Assembly (NCBI GenBank): GCA_027531255.1 | Contig: JAPZRU010000025.1 | Location: 1 to 50,263 of the forward strand | Reading direction: 5' to 3' | Length of the DNA stretch: 50,263 bases | Source: Steroidobacteraceae bacterium | GTDB taxonomy: Bacteria; Pseudomonadota; Gammaproteobacteria; Steroidobacterales; Steroidobacteraceae | Shown here: in pieces, positions 34,726 through 44,126 of the stretch | Position numbering within the stretch: position 1 is the stretch's first letter | How the letters are laid out: each line of letters opens with the position of its first letter | Notes under the pieces: model-generated | What the model was told of the DNA's origin: nothing | What the model saw: only the letters and a program-made list of their open reading frames with translations | Databases searched by the model: none | Translations under genes and position numbers: made by a program

Positions 34726-35819
34726 TGCGCATCGGAGTCGAAGACGCGGTGGACTTCGCGCGCGGCGCTGCGTTCCTCGGCACCGGAGGCGGCGGCGATC
34801 CCTACATCGGTCGCCTGCTGCTGCAGGAAGCGCTGAATAAGAACGGTCCCGCGAACGTCGTCTCCGTCACCGAGCTCGACGACGACGCGCTCGTCGTGCC
34901 GATCGCCGGCATGGGCGCACCGACCGTCATCATCGAGAAGATCATAGGCTTCGCGGAAGGCGAGCGAGTCCTGCGTGCGATCGAGGCGCGGATGGGCCGC
35001 AAGGCGACCGCGATCATCAGCGCGGAGATCGGCGGCCTGAACGCGCTGTATCCGACCGCGATGGCAGCGAACCTCGGGCTCCCGGTTGTGGACGGCGACG
35101 GCATGGGCCGTGCGTTCCCTGAGCTGCAGATGGTCAGCTTCAACATCGTCGGCCAGCGCGCTTCGCCCGTCGCGATGTGCAACGAGTACGGCGACATCGT
35201 GATGATCGACTCGGAAGACAATCATCGCGTGGAGACGCTCGCGCGCCCAGTGGTCGTTCCGATGGGCGGTCTCTGCATGATGTCGCTCTACGCGATGACC
35301 GGCGCGGCAGCAAAGACCTGCGTGATCCGCGACACGCTGAGCCTCGCGCTCGGCATCGGTCGCGCGCTCGGCGGCGCCCGGCGCGCGCAGCAGGATCCGT
35401 TCGAGGCGCTGTTCGCCTATCTCCGCTCCACCGAGTACTACCGCCACTGCCGGCTGCTGTTCGACGGGAAGATCGTCGATCTACGGCGCGAGACGCAGCG
35501 CGGCTGGGCGATCGGGCACGTCGTGCTCGAGGACATCGCGGGCTCGGGCAAGCGCATGGAGGTCACGTTCCGCAACGAGTTCCTCCGCGCGCGTCGCGGC
35601 GGCCGCACGGTCGCGATCGTGCCGGACCTGATCTCCATCCTCGACCGCGAGACGGCCGAGCCGATCACGACTGAGAATCTGAAGTACGGCCAGCGCGTGA
35701 AGGTCGTCGGCAGCAGCGTGCCGCCGATCATGCGAAGCGAGCGCGCGCTGGAGGTCTGGGGGCCGAGGCCGTTCGGGTTCGACGAACCATTCATACCGAT
35801 CGAAGCTGCAGGGGGCTGA
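34725..35819 (+). CDS. DUF917 domain-containing protein
   Basis: A 364-aa DUF917 protein, typical length. The N-terminal G-A-A-F-L-G-T-G-G-G-G-D-P motif is characteristic, followed by G-M-G-A-P, S-A-E-I-G-G-L-N and V-D-G-D-G-M-G-R-A-F-P-E. ATG 34725 overlaps the stop of the HyuA-like gene. Members are usually the second partner of a HyuA-like protein, apparently replacing HyuB. It is likely the other half of a two-part ATP-dependent hydrolase complex (inference). TonB receptor follows after 4 bp. Confidence 0.87.
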   Translation: MRIGVEDAVDFARGAAFLGTGGGGDPYIGRLLLQEALNKNGPANVVSVTELDDDALVVPIAGMGAPTVIIEKIIGFAEGERVLRAIEARMGRKATAIISAEIGGLNALYPTAMAANLGLPVVDGDGMGRAFPELQMVSFNIVGQRASPVAMCNEYGDIVMIDSEDNHRVETLARPVVVPMGGLCMMSLYAMTGAAAKTCVIRDTLSLALGIGRALGGARRAQQDPFEALFAYLRSTEYYRHCRLLFDGKIVDLRRETQRGWAIGHVVLEDIAGSGKRMEVTFRNEFLRARRGGRTVAIVPDLISILDRETAEPITTENLKYGQRVKVVGSSVPPIMRSERALEVWGPRPFGFDEPFIPIEAAGG

Positions 35820-35823
35820 GCAG

Positions 35824-37968
35824 ATGACCGAGATGCACGGGTCCGGGTACCAGGGTCCGCGGTGGCTGCGAGCGGCGCGTGCCGCGACGCCGCTCGCGGC
35901 GGCGATCGCAATGACACTCGGTGCTACACCCGCGGCGCGGGCGCAGTCCGCTGGCGCGCAGGCGGCCACACTCGAGGACATCGTCGTCACGGCGCAGCGT
36001 CGCGAGGAGCGACTGCAGGACGTGCCGGTGTCCGTGACCGCCCTGAGCGCGGCCGATATCGAGGCGAAGGGCATCGGGGCGACCCGCGACGTGCTGCCGT
36101 CGATCCCGAATGTCACGTACGACGAGTCGTTCACGGTCGGCAACAGTTTCGTGTCGATCCGCGGTGTCGCGCAGATCAACAACGCGGATTCGCCGGTCGC
36201 GATCGTCGTGGACGGCGTGCCCCAGAACAACCAGAAGCAGCTCAAGATGGAGCTGTTCGACCTCGAACGGATCGAGGTGCTGAAGGGCCCGCAGGGCGCG
36301 CTCTACGGCCGAAACGCGATCGGCGGCGCGCTCAACATCGTCACGCAGCGCCCGACGAACGATTTCAAGGGCTGGGTGAACGCGGGGTACGCGTCCGGCG
36401 AGACGAAGAACGCGGGCGCCGCGATCTCGGGACCGATCGTCGACGACAAGGCGCTGTTCCGCCTGTCCGGCGCGTGGAAGGACAGTGACGGCAACGTGGA
36501 AAACGTGTTCCTCGGCGAGAACGTCGACTTCTACACGTCGAAGGACGTCCGCGGCCGGCTGCTGCTCATGCCGTCGGAAGCGCTCGAGATCGATCTGCGC
36601 GTCGCGTGGTCCAAGCTGAACGGGGGCGCCGTCATGGACGCCTCGATGCCGCCGAGCGATCCCGCGAACGCGAATCGCGAGGTCTACCCGCGGTCCGACA
36701 TCCTCGGCCGCAGCGACCGCACGATCAAGGACGCGACCGTGAAGATCGACTGGCGGACCGGCGTCGGTACGCTGACCGCGATCACGGGCTACACCGATCT
36801 CGCCGAGGACTACTACGGCGATCTCGACTTCTGCAATCCGATGGACTGCCCGACCGGCATCTTCGGCCTCGGCCCGCAGGCGGACCAGCGGCAGATCCTC
36901 GACGTGCAGCTGTTGAGCCAGGAGCTGCGCTTCATGTCGCCGGACGACCAGCCGGTCCGCTGGATCGCCGGCGCGTTCTACGTGAACACCAAGCGCGACC
37001 TGCAGACGATCGGCAACCTGCTGCTGCCTGGCCTCGTGATCCCACTGATCAACAACAACGAGTCGAACGACAACGACGCGTACTCCGTGTTCGGCCAGGT
37101 GGACTGGGACCTGACCGAGAAGACCACGCTGTCCGTGTCGTTGCGCTACGACGAGGACCAGCGTGAGCAGACTGATACCGGCACCGGCGCGAAGCGCGAG
37201 GAGTCGTTCAGCGAGACGCAGCCGCGGGTCGTGCTGTCGCACGAATTCACGGATGCACAGCTCGGTTACGTGAGTTACGGCACCGGCTTCCGGTCCGGCG
37301 GCTTCAATGGCATCGGCGGTCGCCCGTTCGAGGCGGAGACGCTGAAGAACGTGGAGGTGGGCTGGAAGTCCGAGTGGCTCGACCGCCGGCTGCGCGTGAA
37401 CGCGGCCCTGTTCCACTCGCGCAGCGACGAATATCAGTTCTTCTACGTCGACATCAACGCCGGCGGCGCGCAGGTGATTGACAACCTGAAGGAAGTCGAA
37501 TTCACGGGCGGCGAGCTGGAGGTGCAGGCGCAGCTGACTGCGGGCTGGCAGGTCTACGGCGCGCTGGGCGTTCTGGACTCGGAGATCAAGGCGCTCGACC
37601 CGACGCTCACCGTACCGGCGGCGACGGGCAACCGCACGCCGAAGACGCAGAAGTCGAACTTCTCGCTCGGCACCGAGTACGAGTTCCCGATCGGCAGCCT
37701 GACCGCACGTCTGCGCGCGGACTTCAACCGCATGGGCAAGCGCTACTGGCACCCGGACAATCTCGACGTCCGCGATCCGGTGGACCTGCTCGACCTGCGC
37801 GCGTCGATCGGCAGCGACCGGTGGACCGTCACGGTCTGGGGTCGCAACGTCCTCGACGAGTTCTACTGGCAGGACTTCAACTCGGTGCGCTTCGGTGCAC
37901 CCGGCATCGACCTCGGGTCGCCGTCGCAGCCGGACACGTACGGCATCGACTTCAAGTACTCGTTCTGA
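35824..37968 (+). CDS. TonB-dependent receptor
   Basis: Outer membrane receptor of 714 aa. An N-terminal signal region ends near A-A-R-A-Q-S. The TonB-box-like D-I-V-V-T-A-Q-R-R is followed by a plug domain (V-P-V-S-V-T-A-L-S-A-A-D-I, then R-I-E-V-L-K-G-P-Q-G-A-L-Y-G-R-N). The barrel ends with G-I-D-F-K-Y-S-F, a terminal Phe as required for assembly. ATG 35824 is 4 bp after the DUF917 stop, so it belongs to the HyuA-like/DUF917 operon and probably imports the same substrate. This family is typical of Sphingomonad/Xanthomonad-type receptors for plant or xenobiotic compounds. Confidence 0.92.
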   Translation: MTEMHGSGYQGPRWLRAARAATPLAAAIAMTLGATPAARAQSAGAQAATLEDIVVTAQRREERLQDVPVSVTALSAADIEAKGIGATRDVLPSIPNVTYDESFTVGNSFVSIRGVAQINNADSPVAIVVDGVPQNNQKQLKMELFDLERIEVLKGPQGALYGRNAIGGALNIVTQRPTNDFKGWVNAGYASGETKNAGAAISGPIVDDKALFRLSGAWKDSDGNVENVFLGENVDFYTSKDVRGRLLLMPSEALEIDLRVAWSKLNGGAVMDASMPPSDPANANREVYPRSDILGRSDRTIKDATVKIDWRTGVGTLTAITGYTDLAEDYYGDLDFCNPMDCPTGIFGLGPQADQRQILDVQLLSQELRFMSPDDQPVRWIAGAFYVNTKRDLQTIGNLLLPGLVIPLINNNESNDNDAYSVFGQVDWDLTEKTTLSVSLRYDEDQREQTDTGTGAKREESFSETQPRVVLSHEFTDAQLGYVSYGTGFRSGGFNGIGGRPFEAETLKNVEVGWKSEWLDRRLRVNAALFHSRSDEYQFFYVDINAGGAQVIDNLKEVEFTGGELEVQAQLTAGWQVYGALGVLDSEIKALDPTLTVPAATGNRTPKTQKSNFSLGTEYEFPIGSLTARLRADFNRMGKRYWHPDNLDVRDPVDLLDLRASIGSDRWTVTVWGRNVLDEFYWQDFNSVRFGAPGIDLGSPSQPDTYGIDFKYSF

Positions 37969-38091
37969 GCGAGCGGTGAGCGGAGCGAGTGGCGTCGACA
38001 GACGCCTTTCGCGACCGACGCGGGTCCGGCGCGCGAGCTCCGGGCCCGCGTTCGTCTCCGCGGCCCCGCGTGCGTGCAGCGGTGCCGCGCG

Positions 38092-38680
38092 TCTCCAGAT
38101 CGACGAGCCTCGGTCGCGTGCCCGGCCCGCAGACGACCGCGCCCGCGTACTCGTGCATGAGCTTGAGGTCGCCGAGACCGCCGAGGCTGAACAGCCGGCG
38201 GAAGCGCACGGGGTCGCGCGCGGCGAGCGGACTCGTGCCGGCGATGCGCGGGCGTGCACCGAGCCAGAGCGCGAGATGACCCCCGGCGGAATGGCCGACG
38301 GCGGCCGCGCGCGAGAGATAGAGCGGGAAGCGCACGGCGAGATCCCGGACGTGGTCCGCGCCGGCGGCCGTATCGAGGAACGTCCCAGGATAGCCGCCGC
38401 CGGTGTCGCCGATGCGGCGGTACTCTACGTTCCACACCGCGATGCCGCGTGCGCGCAGCGCGTCCGCGAGCGGGCGCACGAGCGACAGGTCCGGCAGCGT
38501 GTTGATCCAGCAGCCGCCGTGTAGGAGCACGACGAGCGGGAACGGGCCGTGTCCTTCCGGCAGCCAGAGCTCGCCGTACTGCTCCGGCGCTGCGCCGTAC
38601 GCGATACGGTGTTGCGCGGTTCCGCACGGGCGTGCGAGCACGGCGTCGAACGGGATCGGCGGGGCCGGGGTCCGGATCAC
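38092..38680 (-). pseudogene. Alpha/beta hydrolase (BD-FAE/kynurenine formamidase-like), 3'-truncated
   Basis: The frame begins with P-P-I-P-F-D-A-V-L-A-R, then the oxyanion motif L-L-H-G-G-C-W and the nucleophile elbow G-H-S-A-G-G-H. Similarity continues to L-M-H-E-Y-A-G-A-V-V, then C-G-P-G-T. After about R-L-V-D-L-E the sequence turns into Arg-rich low-complexity translation and runs into the TonB receptor end. The catalytic Asp and His at the C-terminus are missing. GTG 38680 with AGGAG upstream is a possible start. It directly abuts the truncated MFS gene, so one deletion may have joined the two. Confidence 0.6.
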
Positions 38681-38708
38681 CTGCGCGAGCTCCTGCGGGC
38701 ATGTGCGG

Positions 38709-39476
38709 TCACGAGCAGCAGGAGCGCGACCCGTCGAATCCCGCGCGCACGCCGAGTTCGTAGGCGAACGGCCAGATGCCGCCGACTGCGATGTAGAACA
38801 CGATCGTGCCGCCGATCGCGAGCAGCGTCGGTGCGGCGGCGAAGTCGCGCAGCGAAGCGTCCCTCGGCGCGTCGTCGTCGCTGCCCGCGCGCGACGGCGC
38901 AGGGGCGCCGCTCCCGCCCGAATGCGGGAACCACGGCACGGCAAGGAGGCCGGGGAGAGCCGTCAGCAGGATCAGGACAAAGACGCCGCGAGCGCCCACC
39001 GCTGCCGAGAACGCCGGCGACACCGCGAACGCGGCTGCCGCGAGCAGCAGCGTGAGCACCGTGAACGCACCGAACACGCGATCCGGCTCGCGCATGCGCG
39101 CGATCGTCGCGGCCATCGTTCCCGCCACGAGCCCGGCGCCGAGGCCGGACGCGAAGCGCAGCAGCGCCAGCACGGCCGCGCCGGGCAGCGTCAGGCACGC
39201 GAGCGTCGTCGTGCAGACGAGCGCCAGTCCGAACGCGGCGACGCGGCGGCTCGCGAATCGCCGTCCCGCGATCGCGACCGCGAGCGTGCCGAGCAGCGCG
39301 CCGGTCATCTCGATCGCGGTGATCGCGCCAGCCCGCGCAGGATCGAGCCCGAAGTGGGCGACGTACGTCGAGAGGAGCAGCGGCTTCAGGCCGACGACGA
39401 TGACGCCGCCGACCCCGGCGAGCAGCGTCGCCGCGAGGGCGCGTGCGCCGTGCACGGCGCCGCGCGGCGCGGGCAT
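38709..39476 (-). pseudogene. MFS transporter, C-terminally truncated
   Basis: Starts at ATG 39476, 8 bp after the HyuB stop. It encodes about six to seven membrane segments of a major facilitator protein: L-A-A-T-L-L-A-G-V-G-G start, then A-G-A-I-T-A-I-E-M-T-G and a V-A-G-T-M-A-A-T-I-A segment. The frame ends 255 residues in, after F-A-Y-E-L-G-V-R-A-G-F-D-G, while a full MFS protein has 12 helices and about 400 residues. The break lies next to the start of the hydrolase remnant. A half transporter is unlikely to work. Confidence 0.65.
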
Positions 39477-39484
39477 GTCGGAAC

Positions 39485-41227
39485 TCAGTCGAATGCCTGC
39501 GGATGGTGTCGGCGCGCCGCGGCTTCCGTGACGTAGCCGAGCCGGAGATCCGTACGCACGGCGTCCGGGTCGCGCTCGGCAGGCGACCCGTAGCCGCCGC
39601 CACCGCCGCAGCGGATCTTCACGACGCTCCCGGCGGACACGCGGAGTCCCGTGACCTTCCGGATCTCGACGTCGCCTCCATCCGGGTGCGAGAGCACGAA
39701 GCGATTCGGCGCGCCGGACAGCCCGCCCGCCTGGCCCCACGACGGCTCGCGCGTGCGCTCCATGACGGAGACGAGCTCGACGTTCTCGAGGAACTTCCAG
39801 TGCACGTCCCAGCCGAGCCCGCCGCGATGACGGCCCGGGCCGCCGGAGTCCGGCGCGAACTCCCAGCGCTCGAAGCGCACGAGCGGCCACTTCGTCTCCA
39901 TGAGTTCCGGCGCCGGCACCTTCGACTGCCCGAGCGGCGCGACGAACAGCGTCGCCCCGTCGCCGCGGGCGCTCGCGCCCTGGCCGACCGCGAACGAGCA
40001 GCCGCCGTAGAAGGGTTCGTTGCGCTCGCGGTCGAAGCCCCAGTACTGCACGCCGCACAGGTCGCCCGCGCTCCCCGAGGGCACCTGCCCGGGCAGCACG
40101 CGCGAGAGCGCCTCGTACATCGCCTCCATCGCGGACATCAGCGGCCAGCCGTACATGTAGCAGGGCTGCGGTGCGACCGGGTGGAACATCGAGCCCGGGC
40201 GAGTCACGACCTCGAGCGGACGGAAGTGGCCTTCGTTCGGTGCTTCGCTGTTGCCCGCGAGCATCGCGAGCGCGATCCGGCAGCACGACACCGTGGAGGG
40301 CAGAGGGCAGTTGAGCGGGCCCGGTCGCGCGTCGGGCACGTCGGAGAAGTCGACCCGCACCGTCGATCCGGCGACCTCGATCGCCACCTTGAAGTGGACG
40401 GGCTCGTCGCCGATGCCGTCGTTGTCGAGGTGTCCGGTGGCTTCGTAGCGGCCGTCCGGAATCTGCTCGACGTATGCGCGCACGACGGCCTCGCCGTGCT
40501 CGTACATGCGCTCGACGCAGTTCCAGAACGTGCGGCTGCCGTAGCGCTGTACGACGCGCACGAGTTCCTCCGCGCCGACGCGGCAGCTCGCGACCTGCGC
40601 GAGCAGGTCGCCGCGCACGGGGCGCGGCATCCGGCTGTTCGCGAGCACGATCGCGAGGATGTCCTCCGCGAGTTCGCCGCGCCGGTAGAGCTTGACGCCC
40701 GGGAACACGACGCCTTCCTGGAATACGTCCGTCGTATCGGTGCAGTACGAGTTCTTTGCGCCGACGTCCAGCCAGTGCGCCTTGTTCGTCGCGTAGCCGA
40801 CGAGCTCGCCGTCGGGCATGTAGACCGGCATCACGAGCGCGGCGTCCTGCGCGTGCGAGCCCGTGCCGTACGGCATGTTGTAGAGGATCACGTCGCCCGG
40901 CTCGAGCTTCGCCTCGCCGCCGACGCCCGCGACCGCGGCCTCGACGCAGAAGCTCATCGTGCCCATGAACGCCGGCAGCGTCGGGGCCTGCGCAAGCATG
41001 CGCGCCTGCCGGTCGTACAGCGCGACCGCGAAATCCTGCGCCTCGTAGATGATCGGCGAGTACGCAGCGCGCACGAGCACGCGCTTCATCTGGTTCGCCG
41101 CGGAGCTCAGCGAATGCCGCACGACCTGCGTGGTGACCGGATCGGCCTCCGCCGCGCTTCCGGTCGCCGAGCGCCGGTCGTGCGGGCGATAGACGGAGAG
41201 CTGCGACCGTCGAGCATTCGTCGTCAT
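39485..41227 (-). CDS. Hydantoinase B/oxoprolinase family protein (HyuB)
   Basis: A 580-aa HyuB-family protein. T-Q-V-V-R-H-S-L near residue 30, Y-N-M-P-Y-G-T-G-S-H in the first third, and the glycine-rich C-terminal C-G-G-G-G-G-Y-G-S-P motif are family hallmarks. Start ATG 41227 follows GAGGAG and is 4 bp downstream of the HyuA stop. HyuA and HyuB form an ATP-dependent complex that opens hydantoins, 5-oxoproline or similar cyclic amides. An MFS gene follows, so transport and ring-opening were co-transcribed. Confidence 0.9.
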   Translation of the reverse strand: MTTNARRSQLSVYRPHDRRSATGSAAEADPVTTQVVRHSLSSAANQMKRVLVRAAYSPIIYEAQDFAVALYDRQARMLAQAPTLPAFMGTMSFCVEAAVAGVGGEAKLEPGDVILYNMPYGTGSHAQDAALVMPVYMPDGELVGYATNKAHWLDVGAKNSYCTDTTDVFQEGVVFPGVKLYRRGELAEDILAIVLANSRMPRPVRGDLLAQVASCRVGAEELVRVVQRYGSRTFWNCVERMYEHGEAVVRAYVEQIPDGRYEATGHLDNDGIGDEPVHFKVAIEVAGSTVRVDFSDVPDARPGPLNCPLPSTVSCCRIALAMLAGNSEAPNEGHFRPLEVVTRPGSMFHPVAPQPCYMYGWPLMSAMEAMYEALSRVLPGQVPSGSAGDLCGVQYWGFDRERNEPFYGGCSFAVGQGASARGDGATLFVAPLGQSKVPAPELMETKWPLVRFERWEFAPDSGGPGRHRGGLGWDVHWKFLENVELVSVMERTREPSWGQAGGLSGAPNRFVLSHPDGGDVEIRKVTGLRVSAGSVVKIRCGGGGGYGSPAERDPDAVRTDLRLGYVTEAAARRHHPQAFD

Positions 41228-41231
41228 TGGC

Positions 41232-43259
41232 TCACTCCTCGCGACGCAGCAGCAGGTTGCCGTACGCGTCGACGCCGTAGCTGAAGTCCGCGTCCACGTA
41301 CGTGGTCGTCGTCGCCTCGTACACGATCGCCGGTCCGGTGTGACGCACGCCCGTCTGGAGTGCGCCGCGATGCCGCGCGGCGAACGTGCAGCGACGGTCG
41401 CGTGCGAACGAGAACGCCTCGAGCGTCGGTGCGATCGCGCGCGCCGCGGGGTACGAGAGTTTCTCGGTGCGGCGCGGCAATGCGCGCCGACGCGCGACGC
41501 GGACCGAGACGAGCTGGATTCGGTCGCTGAGCGCGAGGCCGAAGCTGCGCCGGTAGGCGTCGCGGAAGCGCTCGCCGAGCTCGGCCACGCTCGAGACGAT
41601 GCAGTCGTCGCGATGCTCGGGCTCGACCGTGAGCGTGTGCTCCTGGCCGTCGAAGCGCATGTCGAGCGCGATCTCCGTGCGATCCTCGAGCGTGGCACCG
41701 ATGCCGCTGCCGCCGTCGTCCATGCTGGCGAGCAGCTCGCTCACCATGCCGTTCGCGATCCCGAGCGAGGCCTCGTCGAGCGGCATCACGCGGGTACGCG
41801 CGCGGCTGCGGAGGAGGTCCGCGCCGAGCAGCCCCCATGCGGAGAAGTTGCCGGCGTGCGGCGGCACGAGCACGTCGCGCAGCCCGAGCTCGCGCGCGAG
41901 CTGCGTGCCCATCATCGGTCCCGCACCGCCGAACGCGAGCAGCGTGAACTCGCGCGGATCCACGCCTTGCTCGATCGTGAGCTCGCGGATCGTGTTCGCC
42001 ATGCTGCTGCCGACGATCACGACGATGCCGCGCGCCGCCTGGTCGAGCGTGTAGTCGAGCGAGCGGGCGAGCGGTGCGAGCGCGTCCGCGGCGCGGCGCG
42101 CGTCGAGGTACAGGCCGGAGGCGAGCGCGCCGTCGCCGAGCATTCCGAGGTGGAACGCCGCATCCGTGACGGTCGCCTGCGTGCCGCCGCGTGAATAGCA
42201 CGCGGGCCCGGGTTCGGCGCCCGCGCTCTGCGGGCCCACGACGAGCAGGCCGCCCGCGTCGACGCGGGCGAGCGAGCCGCCACCGGCTCCGATCGAGCGC
42301 ACGTCGACCCAGGAGGTCTGCACCGGCAGGCCCGCCACGGTGCCCCGATGCAGGAGTTGCGGTCGCCCGCCCATCACGAGGCACGTGTCGAAGCTGGTGC
42401 CGCCGACGTCGGCGGTGATCAGCCGCTCGAGTCCGAAGCGACGTGCGAACTCCGCCGCGCCTTCCGCACCCGCCACCGGGCCGGAGTTGATCGTCTCGAA
42501 CGGACGGTCGAGCGCCTCGTGGAACGTCATCGAGCCGCTGCCGGAACGCGTCATCAGACATGTGCCCGGGAAGCCGAGTCCGCGCAGCGCCGCGTCGATG
42601 TGGCGGATGTAACCGGACATCCGGTGGCGCACGAACGCATCGATCGTCGTCGTGCTCGCGCGCTCGAAGTCGCGGTACTCGCCGGAGATGCGATGCGACA
42701 GCGAGATCGCACCCGTGAAGCCGCACTCGCGGAGCAGCGCCTCCGTGCGCAGCTCGTGCTCCGGGTTCGCGTACGCATGCAGGTAGACGACCGCGACGCC
42801 GTCGACGGCGGCGGAGCGCAACGTCGCGCACGCGGCGCGCACGTCGTCCTCGACGAGCGGCGCGACGACGGACCCGTCCCAGGCCATGCGTTGGCGCACG
42901 GTCAACCGCAGGTCGCGCGGCACGAGCGGCGGCGGCGGCTTCCAGAACAGGTCGTAGGTGTCGCGCGAGCCGCTGCCGATCTCGAGGACGTCGCGGAAGC
43001 CGTCCGTGCACAGCAGTGCGATCTTCGCGCCGCGCCGCTCGAGGAGCGCATTCAGTCCGACCGTAGTGCCGTGCAGGAAGTAGCTTGCGCGCCCGAGCAC
43101 GGCGGCCGGGACGACCTCCTCTACGGCGGCGATGCAGCCGCGCTCGGGACTAGAGGGCGTCGTCTGGACCTTGCCGACGACGACCTCGCCGGTCTCGTCA
43201 TCGTAGTAGACGAGGTCCGTGAACGTGCCACCGATGTCGACCCCGATCCTGGAGCTCAT
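41232..43259 (-). CDS. Hydantoinase/oxoprolinase A family protein (HyuA)
   Basis: Full-length HyuA of 675 aa. The N-terminal nucleotide motif G-V-D-I-G-G-T-F-T-D-L and a second phosphate motif around A-D-V-G-G-T-S-F-D-T define the ATPase core; G-G-A-G-P near residue 445 is also conserved. The C-terminal domain ends with V-Y-E-A-T-T-T-T-Y-V-D. ATG 43259 is followed directly by the conserved N-terminus. It is the partner of HyuB just downstream. Family members include hydantoinases, 5-oxoprolinase and acetone carboxylase beta, so substrate is open. Confidence 0.92.
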   Translation of the reverse strand: MSSRIGVDIGGTFTDLVYYDDETGEVVVGKVQTTPSSPERGCIAAVEEVVPAAVLGRASYFLHGTTVGLNALLERRGAKIALLCTDGFRDVLEIGSGSRDTYDLFWKPPPPLVPRDLRLTVRQRMAWDGSVVAPLVEDDVRAACATLRSAAVDGVAVVYLHAYANPEHELRTEALLRECGFTGAISLSHRISGEYRDFERASTTTIDAFVRHRMSGYIRHIDAALRGLGFPGTCLMTRSGSGSMTFHEALDRPFETINSGPVAGAEGAAEFARRFGLERLITADVGGTSFDTCLVMGGRPQLLHRGTVAGLPVQTSWVDVRSIGAGGGSLARVDAGGLLVVGPQSAGAEPGPACYSRGGTQATVTDAAFHLGMLGDGALASGLYLDARRAADALAPLARSLDYTLDQAARGIVVIVGSSMANTIRELTIEQGVDPREFTLLAFGGAGPMMGTQLARELGLRDVLVPPHAGNFSAWGLLGADLLRSRARTRVMPLDEASLGIANGMVSELLASMDDGGSGIGATLEDRTEIALDMRFDGQEHTLTVEPEHRDDCIVSSVAELGERFRDAYRRSFGLALSDRIQLVSVRVARRRALPRRTEKLSYPAARAIAPTLEAFSFARDRRCTFAARHRGALQTGVRHTGPAIVYEATTTTYVDADFSYGVDAYGNLLLRREE

Positions 43260-43396
43260 GCGTGCAACCCGTAATGGCCATCGGCCCAGGCTGCCATCGT
43301 CCGCGGCGGGGCGCGGACCGGCAACCGCGCGTCGGGCGGGTACGCGCGGCGCGACGGGTAGGGGTCAGGCGCCGGCGGCTACGCGTAGTGGCGCGA

Positions 43397-43581
43397 GCGG
43401 ATAGGAATTTCAAACCCTCGGTCGCACGGTAGCGGCGTGCGTCCCGGGTACCGCGGTGAGTGCGCCGCCGAGCCTCCGCGGGCCGGTACCGATCGATCCC
43501 GACCGCACTCGAGCCTCGAACGGTCGCCGCCCGCCTCGCGCAACCCCGCCGGGCTGCCCGACTCTCCCGTCAACGGGCCGG
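43397..43581 (+). repeat. Dispersed end repeat, copy 3 (GCGGATAGGA type)
   Basis: GCGGATAGGAATTTCA starts the unit, then CACGGTAGCG, TACCGCGGTGAGTGC and GATCGATCCCGACCGCACTC. It is most like copy 2. Its far edge touches the next repeat, which begins with the same GCGGATAGGA at 43582. Confidence 0.65.
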
Positions 43582-43843
43582 GCGGATAGGAAGTTCAGCC
43601 ACCCATCCAGACCAGGCCGAGGCGCCCGTACGGCTTGATGGTGAGCCGAAGCCTGTCACGGACAGCCCTTGCCCGATAGTTGCAGCAGCCGGGCCGGGCC
43701 GAGGGACCACTTCCTGCACCCTGATCCGCCCTTGCCTGCCCCTGACCTCAATCCGGGCACGCAGCGACCCAGGCCCGCCGCTTCAGCGGCCTGCCGAATC
43801 GCACTGCCTCGATAAGGTTCACAGCAGACGCGACTGCACCGGT
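43582..43843 (+). repeat. Inverted repeat arm A (outer end of a relic transposon)
   Basis: About 262 bp. It is an inverted copy of 49662-49925, with only scattered differences (for example a one-base difference after AAGTTCA). The first 85 bp are also present in direct orientation at 49284-49368. The inner end stops where the IS66 terminus GTAAGCG begins at 43843. It corresponds to the transposase end plus downstream terminal region of the IS91-like element seen at 49284-49925. Confidence 0.85.
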
Positions 43844-43851
43844 GTAAGCGA

Positions 43852-44103
43852 TTAACGATACCCGTACTGGCGTGCGGGTAGCCGTGCGGCGATAACGCCG
43901 AGCGAGGACTTGGCGTTCCAGGGCAGCAGCGCCTCGTAGTCCTCTACGGAGGCGGCGTGCGGCAGATGCTCGAACAGGTGGTGCAGGTACGCGTGCGGCT
44001 CGAGCCCGTTCGCCTTCGCAGTCTCGACCAGCGAGTAGAGGTTCGCGCTCGCGATCGCGCCGTCGACGGTGTCGGCGAAGAGCCAACCCTTGCGGCCGAT
44101 CAC
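43852..44103 (-). pseudogene. tnpC: IS66 tnpC, C-terminal piece
   Basis: The last 83 codons of the IS66 DDE transposase, beginning at V-I-G-R-K-G-W-L-F and running through L-Y-S-L-V-E-T-A-K-A-N-G and E-A-L-L-P-W-N. The stop lies 9 bp from the IS end. The rest of tnpC is 2.6 kb away at 46676-47303. The two pieces join in frame as F-V-I-G-R-K if the recombinase element between them is removed. Confidence 0.85.
44102..44103. other. Left attachment core of the serine recombinase element
   Basis: The plus strand reads CGATC-AC-GACGG, with AC (GT on the tnpC strand) shared with the right junction at 46674-46675. A two-base core is what large serine recombinases use. Confidence 0.6.
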
Positions 44104-44126
44104 GACGGAAGAGTCATTCTGCCCAT

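Noticed and set aside
35791-38259. An 822-codon minus-strand frame opposite the TonB receptor
   Set aside because: Antisense shadow; the receptor has signal peptide, plug, barrel and terminal Phe on the plus strand.
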